A DNA stretch of 52,444 nucleotides from an uncultured Alphaproteobacteria bacterium (GCA_902826095.1 CADEDN010000020.1:1-52444), one strand, 5' to 3'; numbered from the stretch's first letter, positions 25,720 to 36,340 are shown. The notes: generated by a model from the letters alone, not told the origin. A program made the numbers and translations.

Positions 25720-26916
25720 TCACAAGACCGCCTCCCCTGTCCGCGCCCGGAATTCGGCGATGAAATCGCCAAGCCGACCCGCTGCGATCGCCGCGCGCAG
25801 GTCCGCCATCAGTTGCTGATAATAATGCAGATTGTGCCAGGTCAGGAGCATCGCCCCGAGATACTCCCCTGCCTTGAAAAGGTGGTGGAGATAGGCTTTC
25901 GAATAGTCGCGGCTCGCCGGGCACGCGCTCGCGGGGTCGAGCGGGGTTTCGTCGTCAGCAAATCGCGCATTGGTGATGGTGACCGGGCCGTCCGGCGTCC
26001 ACGCCTGACCATGACGGCCGGCCCGTGTCGGCAGCACGCAGTCGAACATGTCCAGCCCACGCGCGACGGCGCCGACAATGTCCGCCGGCTTGCCGACGCC
26101 CATCAAATAGCGCGGCTTGCCTTCATCCATGTGCGGCGCTGTAAATTCGAGCACGCGAAACATTTCCTCGCGCCCTTCCCCGACCGCAAGTCCGCCGATC
26201 GAGTAGCCCGGAAAGCCGATCTCCCTGAGCCGTTCGAGGCTTTCGCGGCGAAGGTCTTCGTAATTCGCGCCCTGCACGATGCCGAACAGCGCTTGCCCCG
26301 GCTTCGATTTCTCGGCGAAGGCGCGCTTCGAGCGCTCCGCCCAGCGCAAGGAGAGCCGCATCGACTCCACGGCCTTCTCATGCGCGATCGGCATCGCCGG
26401 GCATTCGTCAAGCTGCATCTGGATGTCGGCGCCCAAAAGGCATTGGATCTCGATCGAACGCTCGGGCGTCAGCATGTGCCTTGAGCCGTCGATATGCGAG
26501 GCGAACGACACGCCCTCCTCCGTCAGCTTGCGGAGCGATGAGAGCGACATCACTTGATAGCCGCCCGAGTCGGTGAGGATCGGGCGCGGCCAGTTCATGA
26601 ATTGATGAAGCCCGCCAAGCGCCGCGACGCGTTCCGCGCCGGGGCGCAGCATCAGATGATAGGTGTTGCCGAGAATGATGTCGGCCCCGGTCGCGGCGAC
26701 GTCCTCGGGGAACATCGCCTTCACCGTTCCCGCCGTGCCGACCGGCATGAAGGCGGGCGTGCGGACCTCGCCGCGCGAGGTTGAGATCACGCCGGTTCTC
26801 GCGGCGCCGTCTGTCGCGTGGAGGGTGAAGGAGAAGGCAATGGGCAATGGGCAATGGGTAGTGGGCGTGGCGCCCGCCTCCTTATCGCTGTCAGCTATTT
26901 CATTTCGACGCGTCAC
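25720..26916 (-). CDS. tgt: tRNA-guanine(34) transglycosylase (start uncertain)
   Basis: Tgt exchanges guanine at the wobble position of certain tRNAs for the queuosine precursor preQ1. The core is intact: [34 protein letters not shown]-type [26 protein letters not shown] and [12 protein letters not shown]. One zinc-site Cys is in [15 protein letters not shown]. The family-like protein begins at [10 protein letters not shown] (residue 28 here). The codons before it (26836-26916) are read from a foldback repeat, and the normal start is gone. Candidate starts are the GTG at 26916 (398 residues) and a TTG at 26847 (375 residues, near the usual length), neither with a good Shine-Dalgarno sequence. 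It follows queA, the next queuosine gene. Confidence 0.93.
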   Translation of the reverse strand: MTRRNEIADSDKEAGATPTTHCPLPIAFSFTLHATDGAARTGVISTSRGEVRTPAFMPVGTAGTVKAMFPEDVAATGADIILGNTYHLMLRPGAERVAALGGLHQFMNWPRPILTDSGGYQVMSLSSLRKLTEEGVSFASHIDGSRHMLTPERSIEIQCLLGADIQMQLDECPAMPIAHEKAVESMRLSLRWAERSKRAFAEKSKPGQALFGIVQGANYEDLRRESLERLREIGFPGYSIGGLAVGEGREEMFRVLEFTAPHMDEGKPRYLMGVGKPADIVGAVARGLDMFDCVLPTRAGRHGQAWTPDGPVTITNARFADDETPLDPASACPASRDYSKAYLHHLFKAGEYLGAMLLTWHNLHYYQQLMADLRAAIAAGRLGDFIAEFRARTGEAVL

Positions 26917-26957
26917 CGGTCACCGCTCACTGCTTCTCTTTGCCCATTGCCCATTGC

Positions 26958-26965
<8 letters not shown>
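26836..26965. mobile_element. Foldback (MITE-like) element between queA and tgt
   Basis: Arms of 23 bp at 26836-26858 and 26943-26965 are inverted copies with one mismatch. Each is made of the unit GGGCAAT repeated three times. The 84-bp centre contains GGTCACCGG/CGGTGACC-type shorter repeats and no gene. The left arm ends exactly where conserved Tgt sequence begins, and the right arm contains the TAG stop of queA. Size and structure suggest a small non-autonomous mobile element; no target-site duplication is evident. Confidence 0.7.
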
Positions 26966-28028
<1,063 letters not shown>

Positions 28029-28416
28029 CGACGGCGTCTGTAGCCGCTTGGCCTGAAAGTCGCCAGCAAGCGCCTCAATCGGCGTCCGGCGCGCACCGCG
28101 CGGGCGCCGCCGTCGCGGTCCTTCAATCGATTCGCCGGGCCTTTTGGCCGGCCGGCCTCGCGGATTTTCAGCCTCCCATGCGGGATCCAGCGGCGAAAGG
28201 CCGCCTCTTCGGGGAGGGATCAGCCCACCCTTTTCCGCCGAGCGCGCCTGATCTGGACGGCGCCCATGCGCCGCCGCGGCCCTCCCGCCTTGCGCCAACT
28301 CCTCGCTCGCCCGCATCGCCATTCCAACTCCTCCATCCGCATACGGATTTCATCTCCGCCCCCCCCGGCGGCGGATCGCCTGCAGGGAACTTGAGGACTA
28401 ATTTAGGTGCGCACGC
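28029..28416. other. Non-coding stretch upstream of queA
   Basis: The 1,122-bp gap between parC and queA begins here. This first part is GC-rich (about 70 percent by eye), has no ORF with recognisable protein and no clear repeat. A frame continuous with queA runs to 28322 but reads as Arg/Gly/Pro-rich filler. The queA promoter should lie in this part or in the AT-rich segment beyond 28480, but I could not fix it. Confidence 0.5.
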
Positions 28417-28420
28417 GGGG

Positions 28421-28480
28421 TGTGGGATAAGGTGGGGGATAACATGGGGGATAAGTAGGAGGATAAACTGGGGGATAACT
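28421..28480. repeat. Five tandem 12-bp repeats, TGGGGGATAANN
   Basis: Exact 12-bp units start at 28421, 28433, 28445, 28457 and 28469: TGTGGGATAAGG, TGGGGGATAACA, TGGGGGATAAGT, AGGAGGATAAAC, TGGGGGATAACT. GATAA is invariant. With GGGG at 28417-28420 the G-runs and loops of 3, 7 and 7 nt (28417-28450) fit the standard G-quadruplex pattern. On the other strand the unit reads TTATCCCCCA, which resembles a degenerate DnaA box (TTATCCACA). A T-run and an AT-rich stretch follow at 28480-28520, unlike the surrounding DNA. Confidence 0.85.
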
Positions 28481-28639
28481 TTTTTTTATGGCGTTGAAAC
28501 AACCCCTTATATAATTAAAGAAATTCCGCTTCGTCCGGAATTCGCGCTAGCGGAATCGGCCAAGAATTCCACCGCGATCAGGTGCTCCGTCTACGGACCG
28601 TCAACCGGTTGGGGTCCGGACCATCGGCGCGTCACGGCG

Positions 28640-28859
28640 CCAATCCCCCCTGCCTCCCTTTCCAAGGCAGGGGAAAGAGAGAGGCCCGCTCGGATTCCCT
28701 CCCCTTTGGAAAGGGGAGGGTCAGAGTGGGGATTGGTTTTGATGCGGATGAATGGCGCCACGCCAATGCAGGATTTCTTGAGACAAGAGCGCGGCCAGCC
28801 TCACGGGGTCCCGGATCAGCGCAGCAGCGCTTCGCGCCGCAGCGCATCCGGGATGACAG
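28640..28859. repeat. Composite intergenic repeat, copy 1
   Basis: About 220 bp in three parts. The first is a long hairpin bounded by CCAATCCCCC (28640) and GGGGATTGG (ends 28737). The second is a middle segment, TTTTGATGCGGATGAATG through CAAGAGCGC. The third is the palindrome TCCCGGATCAGCGC...GCGCATCCGGGATGACAG. Copy 2 follows after 39 bp in the same order and orientation, nearly identical. No plausible gene lies within. Confidence 0.85.
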
Positions 28860-28898
28860 GGTGAGGTGACGGGGAGGAGAGACCAGGCTGAAACAGCT

Positions 28899-29121
28899 CC
28901 AATCCCTCCCCTACCCCTCCCTTTTCAAGGGAGGGGAAAGAGAGAGGTCCGCTCGGATTCCCTCCCCTTGAAAAGGGGAGGGTCAGGGAGGGGATTGGTT
29001 TTGATGCGGATGAATGACGCGACGCCAATGCAGGATTTCGTGAGACAAGAGCGCCGCTAGCCTCACGGGGTCCCGGATCAGCGCCGCAGCGTTACACGCT
29101 GCAGCGCATCCGGGATGACAG
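28899..29121. repeat. Composite intergenic repeat, copy 2
   Basis: The same three parts as copy 1 in the same orientation, about 90 percent identical by eye; the differences cluster in the hairpin arms and the loop of the last palindrome (GTTACACG here). Compensating changes in the first hairpin (AAGGGAGGGG with CCCTCCCCTT) suggest that the fold is what is kept. It ends 30 bp after the parC stop codon. Confidence 0.85.
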
Positions 29122-29150
29122 CGAGGGGAAAGAATGTGGGCCGACCGGCG

Positions 29151-31415
29151 TTAGCTCCACGGCCCGAATTTCTTGTTCGACGGGAAGCCCTTCGGCGCGA
29201 GGCGGCCCGATTGCGCGCGTTTGCCGAGATAGGATTTCCAGTCGTCGATCGTCTGCACACGGCCGGACCGATCGACCCAGGTCAGGCCCTCCTTTTTCGA
29301 AAACGCCTTGACGTCGGAAAGGCCGCCCTCATGGAATTTCTGGATGACGACGCCCTTCCCGCGCGCCATTTCGGGAAGTTCTTCCAGCGCGAAGACAAGA
29401 AATTTCTTGTTGTCGCCGACCGTCGCGACCATCTCGCCGAGAACCGGCCGGCAGACGCAGGCCTCAGCGCCGTCGCCGACATTGAGCACCTGCTTGCCCT
29501 TGCGCGTCGACGACAGGCAGTCTTCCTCCTTCACAACGAAGCCGTGACCGCTTGATGAAGCGACGATGAAGCGCCGGTCGCCGCTGTAGATGAACGCCGA
29601 CGTCACGGTCTGATCATTGCCGAGATCGACCATCAGCCGGATCGGCTCGCCATGGCCGCGTCCGCCCGGAAGATTATTGACGTCGAGCGTATAGAATTTC
29701 CCGTCCGTGCCGAAGAGCATCAGACGGTCCGTCGTCATCGCATGAATGACAAAAGCTTCCTCGTCGCCGTCCTTGTATTTGATGTCGTCCCTGTTTTCGA
29801 CATGGCCCTTCATCGTCCGCACCCAGCCCTTGTCGGAGAGGATGATCGTCACCGGCTCCTTCTCGATCAGCTGGTCGAGGCTGATCTCCTCGGCCGCTGG
29901 CGCGTCCTCGACGCTGGTGCGCCGCCTGCCGACATCGGATTTCGGGTCGAAGACCTTCCTGACCTCGCGCAGCTCATCGGCGATCTTCTTCCACTGCGCC
30001 TCGTCGGATTTGAGGAGCGCCTGCAGCTCTTTTTGCTCTTTCCTGAGATCGGCGTGCTCGCCCTTGATTTCCATCTCCTCAAGCTTCCTCAAATTCCTGA
30101 GGCGCATGTTGAGGATCGCTTCGGCCTGCGCGTCCGTCAGCTTGAATTTCTTCATCAGGACGGCTTTGGGGTCGTCCTCGTAGCGGATGATGCGGATGAC
30201 TTCGTCGAGATTGAGATAGGCGACGAGCAGGCCGTCGAGAATTTCCAGTCGTTCGGCGATCTTTCCGAGCCGGAATTTCGTGCGCCGGACGAGGACGTCC
30301 TTTCGGTGATCATTGTAGGCGACAAGCACGTCGCGAAGCCCCATGACGCGGGGAGCGCCGGTCGCGTCGAGCACGTTCATGTTGAGCGGAAAGCGGCTTT
30401 CAAGCTCAGTCTGCCGGAAAACCGATTCCATCAGCGCCGCGGCGTCGATCGCGCCCGAGCGGGGCTCCAGGATGAGGCGAATGTCTTCGGCGCTTTCATC
30501 GCGCACGTCGGCGATCGCCGGCAGCTTCTTCGTCTGGATGAGGTCGGCGATGCGCTCGATCAGTTTTGATTTCTGGACCTGAAACGGAATTTCGGTGATG
30601 ACGATCTGGTACTTCCCGCGGCCGAGATCTTCCGCCTGCCAGCGCGCGCGGACGCGAAAGCCGCCGCGCCCCGTCGCATAGGCTTCGATCATCGACTCAT
30701 GCGGCTCGATCAGCACGCCGCCGGTCGGAAAGTCCGGCCCCTTCACATAGGAAAGCAGCGTCTCGGTGCGCGCGTTCGGCGTCTTGATGAGGTGAAGACA
30801 GGCGTCGATGAGTTCGGCCGGGTTGTGCGGCGGGATCGACGTCGCCATGCCGACCGCGATGCCGTTGGCGCCGTTCGCGAGCATGTTCGGGAACGCGGCC
30901 GGCAGCACCGTCGGCTCTTTGCCCTCGCCGTCATAAGTGTCGCGGAAATCGACCGCGTCTTCGTCGATCCCGTCGAGCAGCAGAGAGGCGGCCTCGGTGA
31001 GGCGGCTTTCCGTGTAGCGCATCGCGGCGGCGTTATCGCCGTCGATATTGCCGAAATTCCCCTGCCCGTCGATCAGCGGCGCGCGGACGGAAAAATCCTG
31101 CACGAGGCGGACCATCGCGTCGTAAATCGCCTGATCGCCATGCGGGTGATAATTGCCCATCACTTCGCCGACGACTTTCGCCGATTTCTTGAAGCCGCCC
31201 TTGGGGTTCAATCGCATCTGGCGCATCGCATAGAGGATGCGCCGGTGCACGGGCTTTAGCCCGTCGCGAACGTCCGGCAGCGCGCGCGCGGTGATCGTCG
31301 ACAGCGCATAGGCGAGATAGCGCCGCGACAGCGCCTCGTCGAAGGGCTCGAGGAAAATCTCTTCGGGCTTTGGCGGTTCATCGCCGCCGCCCTTGCGGTT
31401 CTTTGTCTTGGCCAT
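29151..31415 (-). CDS. parC: DNA topoisomerase IV subunit A
   Basis: ParC cleaves and rejoins DNA to separate linked daughter chromosomes, working with ParE, which is not in this window. The protein is 754 residues. The catalytic tyrosine is Y134 ([12 protein letters not shown]), and the quinolone-determining region reads [14 protein letters not shown]. GyrA-specific C-terminal GyrA-box repeats are absent, and the shorter C-terminal blades ([26 protein letters not shown]) fit ParC. Its start is 20 bp after the recO stop, so it is probably cotranscribed with recO. Confidence 0.94.
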   Translation of the reverse strand: MAKTKNRKGGGDEPPKPEEIFLEPFDEALSRRYLAYALSTITARALPDVRDGLKPVHRRILYAMRQMRLNPKGGFKKSAKVVGEVMGNYHPHGDQAIYDAMVRLVQDFSVRAPLIDGQGNFGNIDGDNAAAMRYTESRLTEAASLLLDGIDEDAVDFRDTYDGEGKEPTVLPAAFPNMLANGANGIAVGMATSIPPHNPAELIDACLHLIKTPNARTETLLSYVKGPDFPTGGVLIEPHESMIEAYATGRGGFRVRARWQAEDLGRGKYQIVITEIPFQVQKSKLIERIADLIQTKKLPAIADVRDESAEDIRLILEPRSGAIDAAALMESVFRQTELESRFPLNMNVLDATGAPRVMGLRDVLVAYNDHRKDVLVRRTKFRLGKIAERLEILDGLLVAYLNLDEVIRIIRYEDDPKAVLMKKFKLTDAQAEAILNMRLRNLRKLEEMEIKGEHADLRKEQKELQALLKSDEAQWKKIADELREVRKVFDPKSDVGRRRTSVEDAPAAEEISLDQLIEKEPVTIILSDKGWVRTMKGHVENRDDIKYKDGDEEAFVIHAMTTDRLMLFGTDGKFYTLDVNNLPGGRGHGEPIRLMVDLGNDQTVTSAFIYSGDRRFIVASSSGHGFVVKEEDCLSSTRKGKQVLNVGDGAEACVCRPVLGEMVATVGDNKKFLVFALEELPEMARGKGVVIQKFHEGGLSDVKAFSKKEGLTWVDRSGRVQTIDDWKSYLGKRAQSGRLAPKGFPSNKKFGPWS

Positions 31416-31435
31416 GCGGGGGAGATAGCAGAGTC

Positions 31436-32182
31436 TCAGGCGGAAGGAAGCGCGCCGGCCGCCCGCTCCCGCAGCAGCTCAACGACCCGGCGGCGCGCCT
31501 CCGGCATATCCGAATGGGTCGAATGCAGGATCCGCGTCTCAATGAAGTGACCGGTCGTCCTGAGGCCGTCCAGCGCGTCGGCGAGAGTTGCCTCGGCGCC
31601 CGCCTCGCGCAGGAACGCGGGGAGCGGCAGCATTTTTTCCCGATAGGGCCCGCCCGCCTCTGCCGAGACCGCGCAGGCCGATTTCGGCGACACGTAGATG
31701 AGGTTTTCCGTCGCGCCCGTCGCCGCGCAGCGATCGAGCGTTAACCCGAATCCAAGTTCCGCCAGCAGCCCGAGCTCCCAGCGCGCCATCAAAGCCGGCC
31801 AGATGTCGATATCGCCGAGATGGTCGAGCAGGATGCGCATTGTGTGATAGGCGCGCGCATGCGCCTCGCGCTCCGGCAAGGTCGCGACGGCGAGCGCGCA
31901 AGCCGCGGTCAACCCCGCGAGCGACAGGCGATCTTGCATCAGCTCGCCGGCGCGCGCCTGCGTCAGCTCCAGGGTGAAGAACCCGAGGCTTTCGTCGAGC
32001 CGCCCCTTCCAGTGCGCCTTGACGCCGTTGCCTTGCTGCAGGATCGGGCGCTGCGTGCGTCCCTGCCCGCCGTAAACAAGCCCCGCCCATTTCCCGTGAT
32101 GCGGCGTCAAAATCTCGGCGACCGCCGCCGTCTCGCCATGCGCGCGCGCGGAAAGAATGATGCCGTCATCAACGAAGTCCAT
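31436..32182 (-). CDS. recO: DNA repair protein RecO
   Basis: RecO helps load RecA on gapped single-stranded DNA with RecF/RecR. The protein is 248 residues with an N-terminal OB fold ([35 protein letters not shown]), a helical domain ([31 protein letters not shown]) and the [11 protein letters not shown] region. It starts 9 nt after the P450 gene, which separates it from its usual neighbour era. Confidence 0.93.
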   Translation of the reverse strand: MDFVDDGIILSARAHGETAAVAEILTPHHGKWAGLVYGGQGRTQRPILQQGNGVKAHWKGRLDESLGFFTLELTQARAGELMQDRLSLAGLTAACALAVATLPEREAHARAYHTMRILLDHLGDIDIWPALMARWELGLLAELGFGLTLDRCAATGATENLIYVSPKSACAVSAEAGGPYREKMLPLPAFLREAGAEATLADALDGLRTTGHFIETRILHSTHSDMPEARRRVVELLRERAAGALPSA

Positions 32183-32191
32183 GGCCGCAAT

Positions 32192-33409
32192 CTACATGAA
32201 CTCGACGCTCATGGCGTCGATATGCCGGATCGCGGCTGACCCCTTGATTGTCGGCGGATCGCCGATGAGGCGCGTCTTCGGCGCGAGGCGTGCGATTGTC
32301 GCGATCGATTCCTCCATCTCCGCGCGCGCCAGCGCCTCGCCGAGGCAGCGATGCGCGCCGCCGCCGAAGGCGATATTCCACTTTGGAATGCCCTCGCGCC
32401 TGATGTCGAAACGGTCGGGATCCGGATAGACGTCGGGGTCGCGAAGGCCGGCGATCAGCGACATCGCCGCGACGCGTCCTGCCGGAATGACGACGCCGTC
32501 GATCTCCAGCTCGCGCAGCGTGAAGCGCGGGACCGAGCCGACGGGCGGATCGTATCGCAGGCCCTCCTCGACGGCCGCCTTCTTCCAGCGATCGGGATCC
32601 GCGCACACCATCGCCCATTGCTCCTGGTTCAGAAGAAGCTGCGAGAGGACGACCGCGGCGCCGGTGCGCGTCGTATCCGACCCCGCAAGGATGACTCCCG
32701 CCATCTGGACGCGGATTTCGCTTTCGTCGAGATCGCCGGCCGCCGCCGTCGCCTGCGCGTAGGAGGTCAGAAAGTCCTCGCGCGGCGCGCGGCGGCGGTC
32801 TTTCAGCAGATCATCGACATAAGCCGTCAGCGACGCGACGCCGGCGTCGATCGCCGGAAGCTCCGTGTTCTGGAAGAAGCCGATGCCGCGCGCCGAATCC
32901 GCGACCCATTTTGAAAATTTCGGCCAGTCTTCGGGCGGCGCCCCGATGATCTCCGCGATGATCCGCGCCGGAACGGCCCGGCTGAACGCGTCGAGAAAAT
33001 TGACAGGTCCCTTCCCGCGATGCGCCTCGATCACCTCGCCGGCGATTTCGCGCACGCGCGGGCGCATGCCGTCCATCAATTTATAGGCGAAGGTCCGCGC
33101 CATCGGCGCGCGCCGGCGCTTGTGGACGTCGCCATTCGCGAACAGCATCGAGTCGCGATAAAATTCGTAGAGCGGGCCCGAGCTGATGCCGCGCAGCATC
33201 ATGCCTTCAAGTTCGAACTGGCGCGTGTTTTCATTGTCGAGAAGCATGTCCATGTAGCGGTGCTTCATGACGACAAAAACGCCGAGATCGTTGAGCCCGA
33301 CCGAGCCTTTCGCCTGCGCCGCCCTCATATAGGCGTGCGGATTTTCGTAGGACGCGGCGGAATCGATCGGAACGGGTTCCCTGGAGAGGCGTTGGCTCGC
33401 AGCTGACAT
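32192..33409 (-). CDS. Cytochrome P450
   Basis: This is a soluble bacterial P450, 405 residues. The heme cysteine is C355 in FGGGAHRCLGEALAR, the oxygen-activating I-helix motif is AGSDTT (242-247), and the ExxR pair is E282/R285. I use the ATG at 33409 because GGGAG lies 8 nt before it; the frame opens at 33439. No ferredoxin or ferredoxin reductase gene is near, so its electron donors are encoded elsewhere. The substrate cannot be told from sequence. It lies between era and recO, with gaps of 45 and 9 bp, so it must share their transcript. This is an odd place for an oxidative enzyme. Confidence 0.93.
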   Translation of the reverse strand: MSAASQRLSREPVPIDSAASYENPHAYMRAAQAKGSVGLNDLGVFVVMKHRYMDMLLDNENTRQFELEGMMLRGISSGPLYEFYRDSMLFANGDVHKRRRAPMARTFAYKLMDGMRPRVREIAGEVIEAHRGKGPVNFLDAFSRAVPARIIAEIIGAPPEDWPKFSKWVADSARGIGFFQNTELPAIDAGVASLTAYVDDLLKDRRRAPREDFLTSYAQATAAAGDLDESEIRVQMAGVILAGSDTTRTGAAVVLSQLLLNQEQWAMVCADPDRWKKAAVEEGLRYDPPVGSVPRFTLRELEIDGVVIPAGRVAAMSLIAGLRDPDVYPDPDRFDIRREGIPKWNIAFGGGAHRCLGEALARAEMEESIATIARLAPKTRLIGDPPTIKGSAAIRHIDAMSVEFM

Positions 33410-33454
33410 GCTCGTTCTCCCTGTTTGAAGCCTTCGCACGCTAAGGCCGCGACC

Positions 33455-34369
33455 TCAATCGACAATACCGAGCCCCATCTCGCGATAGCGCGCGGCTTCC
33501 TCCGTCCAGCCTTCGCGGACGTTGACGGTCAAAAATAGATGCACCGGCTCGCCAAAGATTTCGGAGAGCTCCTTGCGCGACGCCTCGCCGATCGCTTTCA
33601 GCGTCTGGCCGCCCTTGCCGAGCACGATCGGCCGGTGTCCCTCGCGCGAGACGTAAATCGTCTGCTCGACCTTCAGCTCGCCCTTCTTGGTGCGGGTCCA
33701 TGACGTCGTTTCGACGGTCGATTCATAAGGCAACTCCTGGTGCAGGCGCTTGAACACTTTCTCGCGCGTCACCTCGGCCGCCATGACCCGCTCGGAGACG
33801 TCGGAGAGCTGGTCTTCCGGATACATCCAGGCGCCTTCAGGCGCGCGCTCGACGAGAAGTTTCTTCAGATCCTTGACGCCGTCGCCGTTCTCGGCGGAGA
33901 TCAGGAAGGTTTCGTCGTAAACGCCGCGCGCGCTCATTGCGCCGATCAGCTTCAAAAGATCGGAGCGCGCGGTCTTGTCGATCTTGTTGAGGACAATCGT
34001 CGCCTTGCGGCCGCGCTTTTTCAATTCTTCAATGATCATCTCCGTGTCGGCGGTCGATTTCGACGGTCCGGCGAGCTCCGCCGCCGCATCGACGACGTGC
34101 AATATGGCGTCCGCGCCTTCGATCCCTTCCCATGCCGCGGCGACCATCGCGCGGTCGAGCCTTCGGCGCGGCGAGAAAATTCCCGGCGTATCGATGAAGA
34201 CAAGCTGCGCATCGCCCTCGACAGCGATGCCGCGAATGCGCGCGCGCGTCGTCTGCACTTTTTGGGTGACGATCGAGACTTTCGCGCCGACGAGCTTGTT
34301 GACAAGCGTCGACTTGCCGGCGTTAGGGGCGCCGATGACGGCGATGAAGGCGGAACGTTTATTCCCCAT
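33455..34369 (-). CDS. era: GTPase Era
   Basis: Era binds the 3' end of 16S rRNA and helps assemble the small ribosomal subunit. The protein is 304 residues with the G motifs GAPNAGKST, DTPG and NKID, followed by a KH RNA-binding domain (KVEQTIYVSREGHRPIVLGKGGQTLKAIG in part). The ATG at 34369 overlaps the end of rnc by 11 bp; the longer open frame upstream is the shadow of rnc. The pairing of rnc and era is highly conserved. Confidence 0.96.
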   Translation of the reverse strand: MGNKRSAFIAVIGAPNAGKSTLVNKLVGAKVSIVTQKVQTTRARIRGIAVEGDAQLVFIDTPGIFSPRRRLDRAMVAAAWEGIEGADAILHVVDAAAELAGPSKSTADTEMIIEELKKRGRKATIVLNKIDKTARSDLLKLIGAMSARGVYDETFLISAENGDGVKDLKKLLVERAPEGAWMYPEDQLSDVSERVMAAEVTREKVFKRLHQELPYESTVETTSWTRTKKGELKVEQTIYVSREGHRPIVLGKGGQTLKAIGEASRKELSEIFGEPVHLFLTVNVREGWTEEAARYREMGLGIVD

Positions 34370-35054
34370 CGATCCAGACTTTCTCGCGCACCAGGAACGC
34401 CGCGGCGGCCCCCATTTGCGCTTCGCGCTTCGACTGGCCCTCCGCGCGCACGGGCTTGAACCCCGAAACATGCACGTCGATCGTGAAGGCGGGCGCGTGC
34501 GCCGGCCCTTCGGCGCTGACGACCTCATATTTCGGCGGCCCGAGCCCGCGCTCCTGGCTCCATTCCTGAAGCGTCGTCTTCGCGTCGCGATGGCGCTTTG
34601 AAAGCTGCTCCAGATTCGGCGCCCAATAGAGGTCGAACGCCCTTTGCGCGGCGGCGAGGCCGCCGTCGATGTAAAGCGCGCCGAGCAGCGCTTCGCAGGC
34701 GTCGCCAAGGATCGCCTTCTTGCGGCGCCCGCCGGATTCTTCCTCCTGCGCCGACATCTTGATGAGGCTCTCAAGACCGAAAGCAAGCGCCGCCTTGGCG
34801 CAGGTCTCTTTCCTGACAAGCGCATTGAACCGCGGCGCGAGTTCGCCTTCGGTCATTTTCGGATATTTGCGCCAGAGAGTTTCGGCCGTCATCAGGCCGA
34901 GCACGCGATCGCCGAGAAATTCAAGACGCTCAAGATCGCCGACCTTCGATGTCGCCGCGAGGCTTGAATGCGTGAGCGCCTTTTTGAGAAGGCTCTGATC
35001 GGCGAATTTCCAGCCGATGCGTTCCTGTAACGCTGCAAGGCCCTTCGCGCTCAT
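34359..35054 (-). CDS. rnc: Ribonuclease III
   Basis: RNase III cuts double-stranded RNA, including rRNA precursors. The protein is 231 residues. The catalytic motif is ERLEFLGDRVLGL with E45 and D49; the second acidic pair is D118 and E121 (ILGDACEALLGALYIDGG). A dsRNA-binding domain follows (TTLQEWSQERGLGPPKYEV). It overlaps lepB by 4 bp and era by 11 bp. Confidence 0.97.
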   Translation of the reverse strand: MSAKGLAALQERIGWKFADQSLLKKALTHSSLAATSKVGDLERLEFLGDRVLGLMTAETLWRKYPKMTEGELAPRFNALVRKETCAKAALAFGLESLIKMSAQEEESGGRRKKAILGDACEALLGALYIDGGLAAAQRAFDLYWAPNLEQLSKRHRDAKTTLQEWSQERGLGPPKYEVVSAEGPAHAPAFTIDVHVSGFKPVRAEGQSKREAQMGAAAAFLVREKVWIDGE

Positions 35055-35881
35055 TTCACCGGATCAAAGATGCGCCCGTAGCGGATTGCGAACGGCCAGT
35101 TCCAGAATTGCCAGAGCGCCGAGCGCTCGCCGTCGACCGAGAAGAAAATCCGCTCCGCGCGCCCGACAAGATCTTCGGCCGGCACATAGGAAACCGCCTG
35201 CGTCCGGCTGTCCTGGCTCTGGTCGCGATTGTCGCCCATCATGAAATAATAGCCGGTCGGCACCTGATAGGGCCCGGCATGATCGAGATTGCCGCCGTTT
35301 TCGTCGCATTCCTGCACGGTGTAGGAAACGCCGTTCGGCAGGGTTTCGCGATAGAGCGGCGCCTGGTCGGCGCCGTATCGGTCGCAACTGTGATCGGACA
35401 ATCGGATGAATTCCTTCTTCACCGGCTCGCCGTTGATGTGAAGTACGCCGCCGATCATCCGGATTTCGTCGCCCGGAAGACCAATGACGCGCTTGATGTA
35501 ATCCTTGTTGCCGTCGCGCCGCGCCTTGAAGACGACGATGTCGCCGCGCTCGGGGCCCTTGTTCGACAGGATGCGGCCATGCGCGTTGATCCGCGTCAGC
35601 GGAAAGATGAGCGACGCCCGCGAATAGCCGTAGGTCGGTTTCGAAACGTAGAGGAAATCGCCGACCTGCAGGGTCGGCTTCATCGAACCTGACGGAATAT
35701 TGAAGGGCTGGAAGATGACGATCCTGAGGACGAGCGCAATCGCGACGGCGTAGAAGACGGTCTTGGCGAGATCCCAGGCCTCCTCCGCCGGCGTCATTTC
35801 TTTCTTGTCCGCCGCCGGCGCCTTCGCCGCGCTTCCGGTTCCGCCAAACTTCAAACTGCCGATCTTGAAATCGAACGCCAT
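35051..35881 (-). CDS. lepB: Signal peptidase I
   Basis: LepB removes signal peptides from exported proteins at the periplasmic face of the membrane. The protein is 276 residues. One membrane anchor lies at about residues 39-58 (TVFYAVAIALVLRIVIF). The catalytic pair is S66 (IPSGSMKPTL) and K130 (DYIKRVIGLPGDE), and GYYFMMGDNRDQSQDSR is the third conserved box. The N-terminal 30 residues are soluble, rich in Ala and Lys. It overlaps rnc by 4 bp and follows acpS by 50 bp. Confidence 0.97.
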   Translation of the reverse strand: MAFDFKIGSLKFGGTGSAAKAPAADKKEMTPAEEAWDLAKTVFYAVAIALVLRIVIFQPFNIPSGSMKPTLQVGDFLYVSKPTYGYSRASLIFPLTRINAHGRILSNKGPERGDIVVFKARRDGNKDYIKRVIGLPGDEIRMIGGVLHINGEPVKKEFIRLSDHSCDRYGADQAPLYRETLPNGVSYTVQECDENGGNLDHAGPYQVPTGYYFMMGDNRDQSQDSRTQAVSYVPAEDLVGRAERIFFSVDGERSALWQFWNWPFAIRYGRIFDPVK

Positions 35882-35931
35882 TGGACTTTGTACCCCTGCT
35901 CTGCTTTGCGGCCGGCGCGTCTCTTGGCCCC

Positions 35932-36333
35932 TTAAGCCGCGGGCCGAGCGTAGATGATCACGATCGCCTGGGCCAAGGGGAACTCATCCGTGATGGTCAG
36001 GTGAATGTCAGCGAGATGGCCCGGCGGCGTGATTTCTTCAAGCCTTTTCAAGGCGCCCCCGTCGAGTTTCAGCGTCGGTTTGCCGCCCGGCAGGTTAACA
36101 ACCCCCATATCCCGCCAGAATACGCCCCGCGCGATGCCGGTCCCGAGCGCCTTGGCGCAAGCCTCCTTGGCCGCGAATCGCTTGGCGTAGGAGGCCGCCC
36201 GCATCGCCCGCCGGTCGGATTTCGCCCGTTCGACCTCGGTGAAGATGCGGTTGGTGAAGCGCTCGCCATGCCGCGCAAGCGTCTTCTCGATGCGCCTGAT
36301 GTCGATCAGATCATTGCCAATGCCGATGATCAT
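35932..36333 (-). CDS. acpS: Holo-[acyl-carrier-protein] synthase
   Basis: AcpS attaches the 4'-phosphopantetheine arm of coenzyme A to acyl carrier protein. The protein is 133 residues. The magnesium ligands are D8 ([11 protein letters not shown]) and E57 ([15 protein letters not shown]). It lies between the GST-GNAT gene (7 bp gap) and lepB. In relatives acpS usually follows pdxJ directly, so two genes have come between them here. Confidence 0.95.
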   Translation of the reverse strand: MIIGIGNDLIDIRRIEKTLARHGERFTNRIFTEVERAKSDRRAMRAASYAKRFAAKEACAKALGTGIARGVFWRDMGVVNLPGGKPTLKLDGGALKRLEEITPPGHLADIHLTITDEFPLAQAIVIIYARPAA

Positions 36334-36340
36334 GGGGCGG

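Noticed and set aside
25439-25924. 161-residue frame across tRNA-Lys
   Set aside because: It overlaps the tRNA and the end of tgt and has no recognisable protein; only its last nine codons are mentioned as a possible leader.
28029-28322. N-terminal extension of QueA by 98 residues
   Set aside because: The extra codons are low-complexity and unlike any QueA; the ATG at 28028 gives the standard N-terminus and length.
28421-28480. CRISPR array
   Set aside because: The units are 12 bp with 2-bp variable ends; there are no spacers of 25-40 bp and no cas genes.
28029-29150. Chromosomal oriC
   Set aside because: The array and AT-rich stretch are suggestive, but the boxes are degenerate, and none of the usual neighbours (hemE, dnaA, dnaN, parAB) is present.
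34370-34825. N-terminal extension of Era
   Set aside because: This part of the frame lies over rnc in another phase and shows no Era homology.
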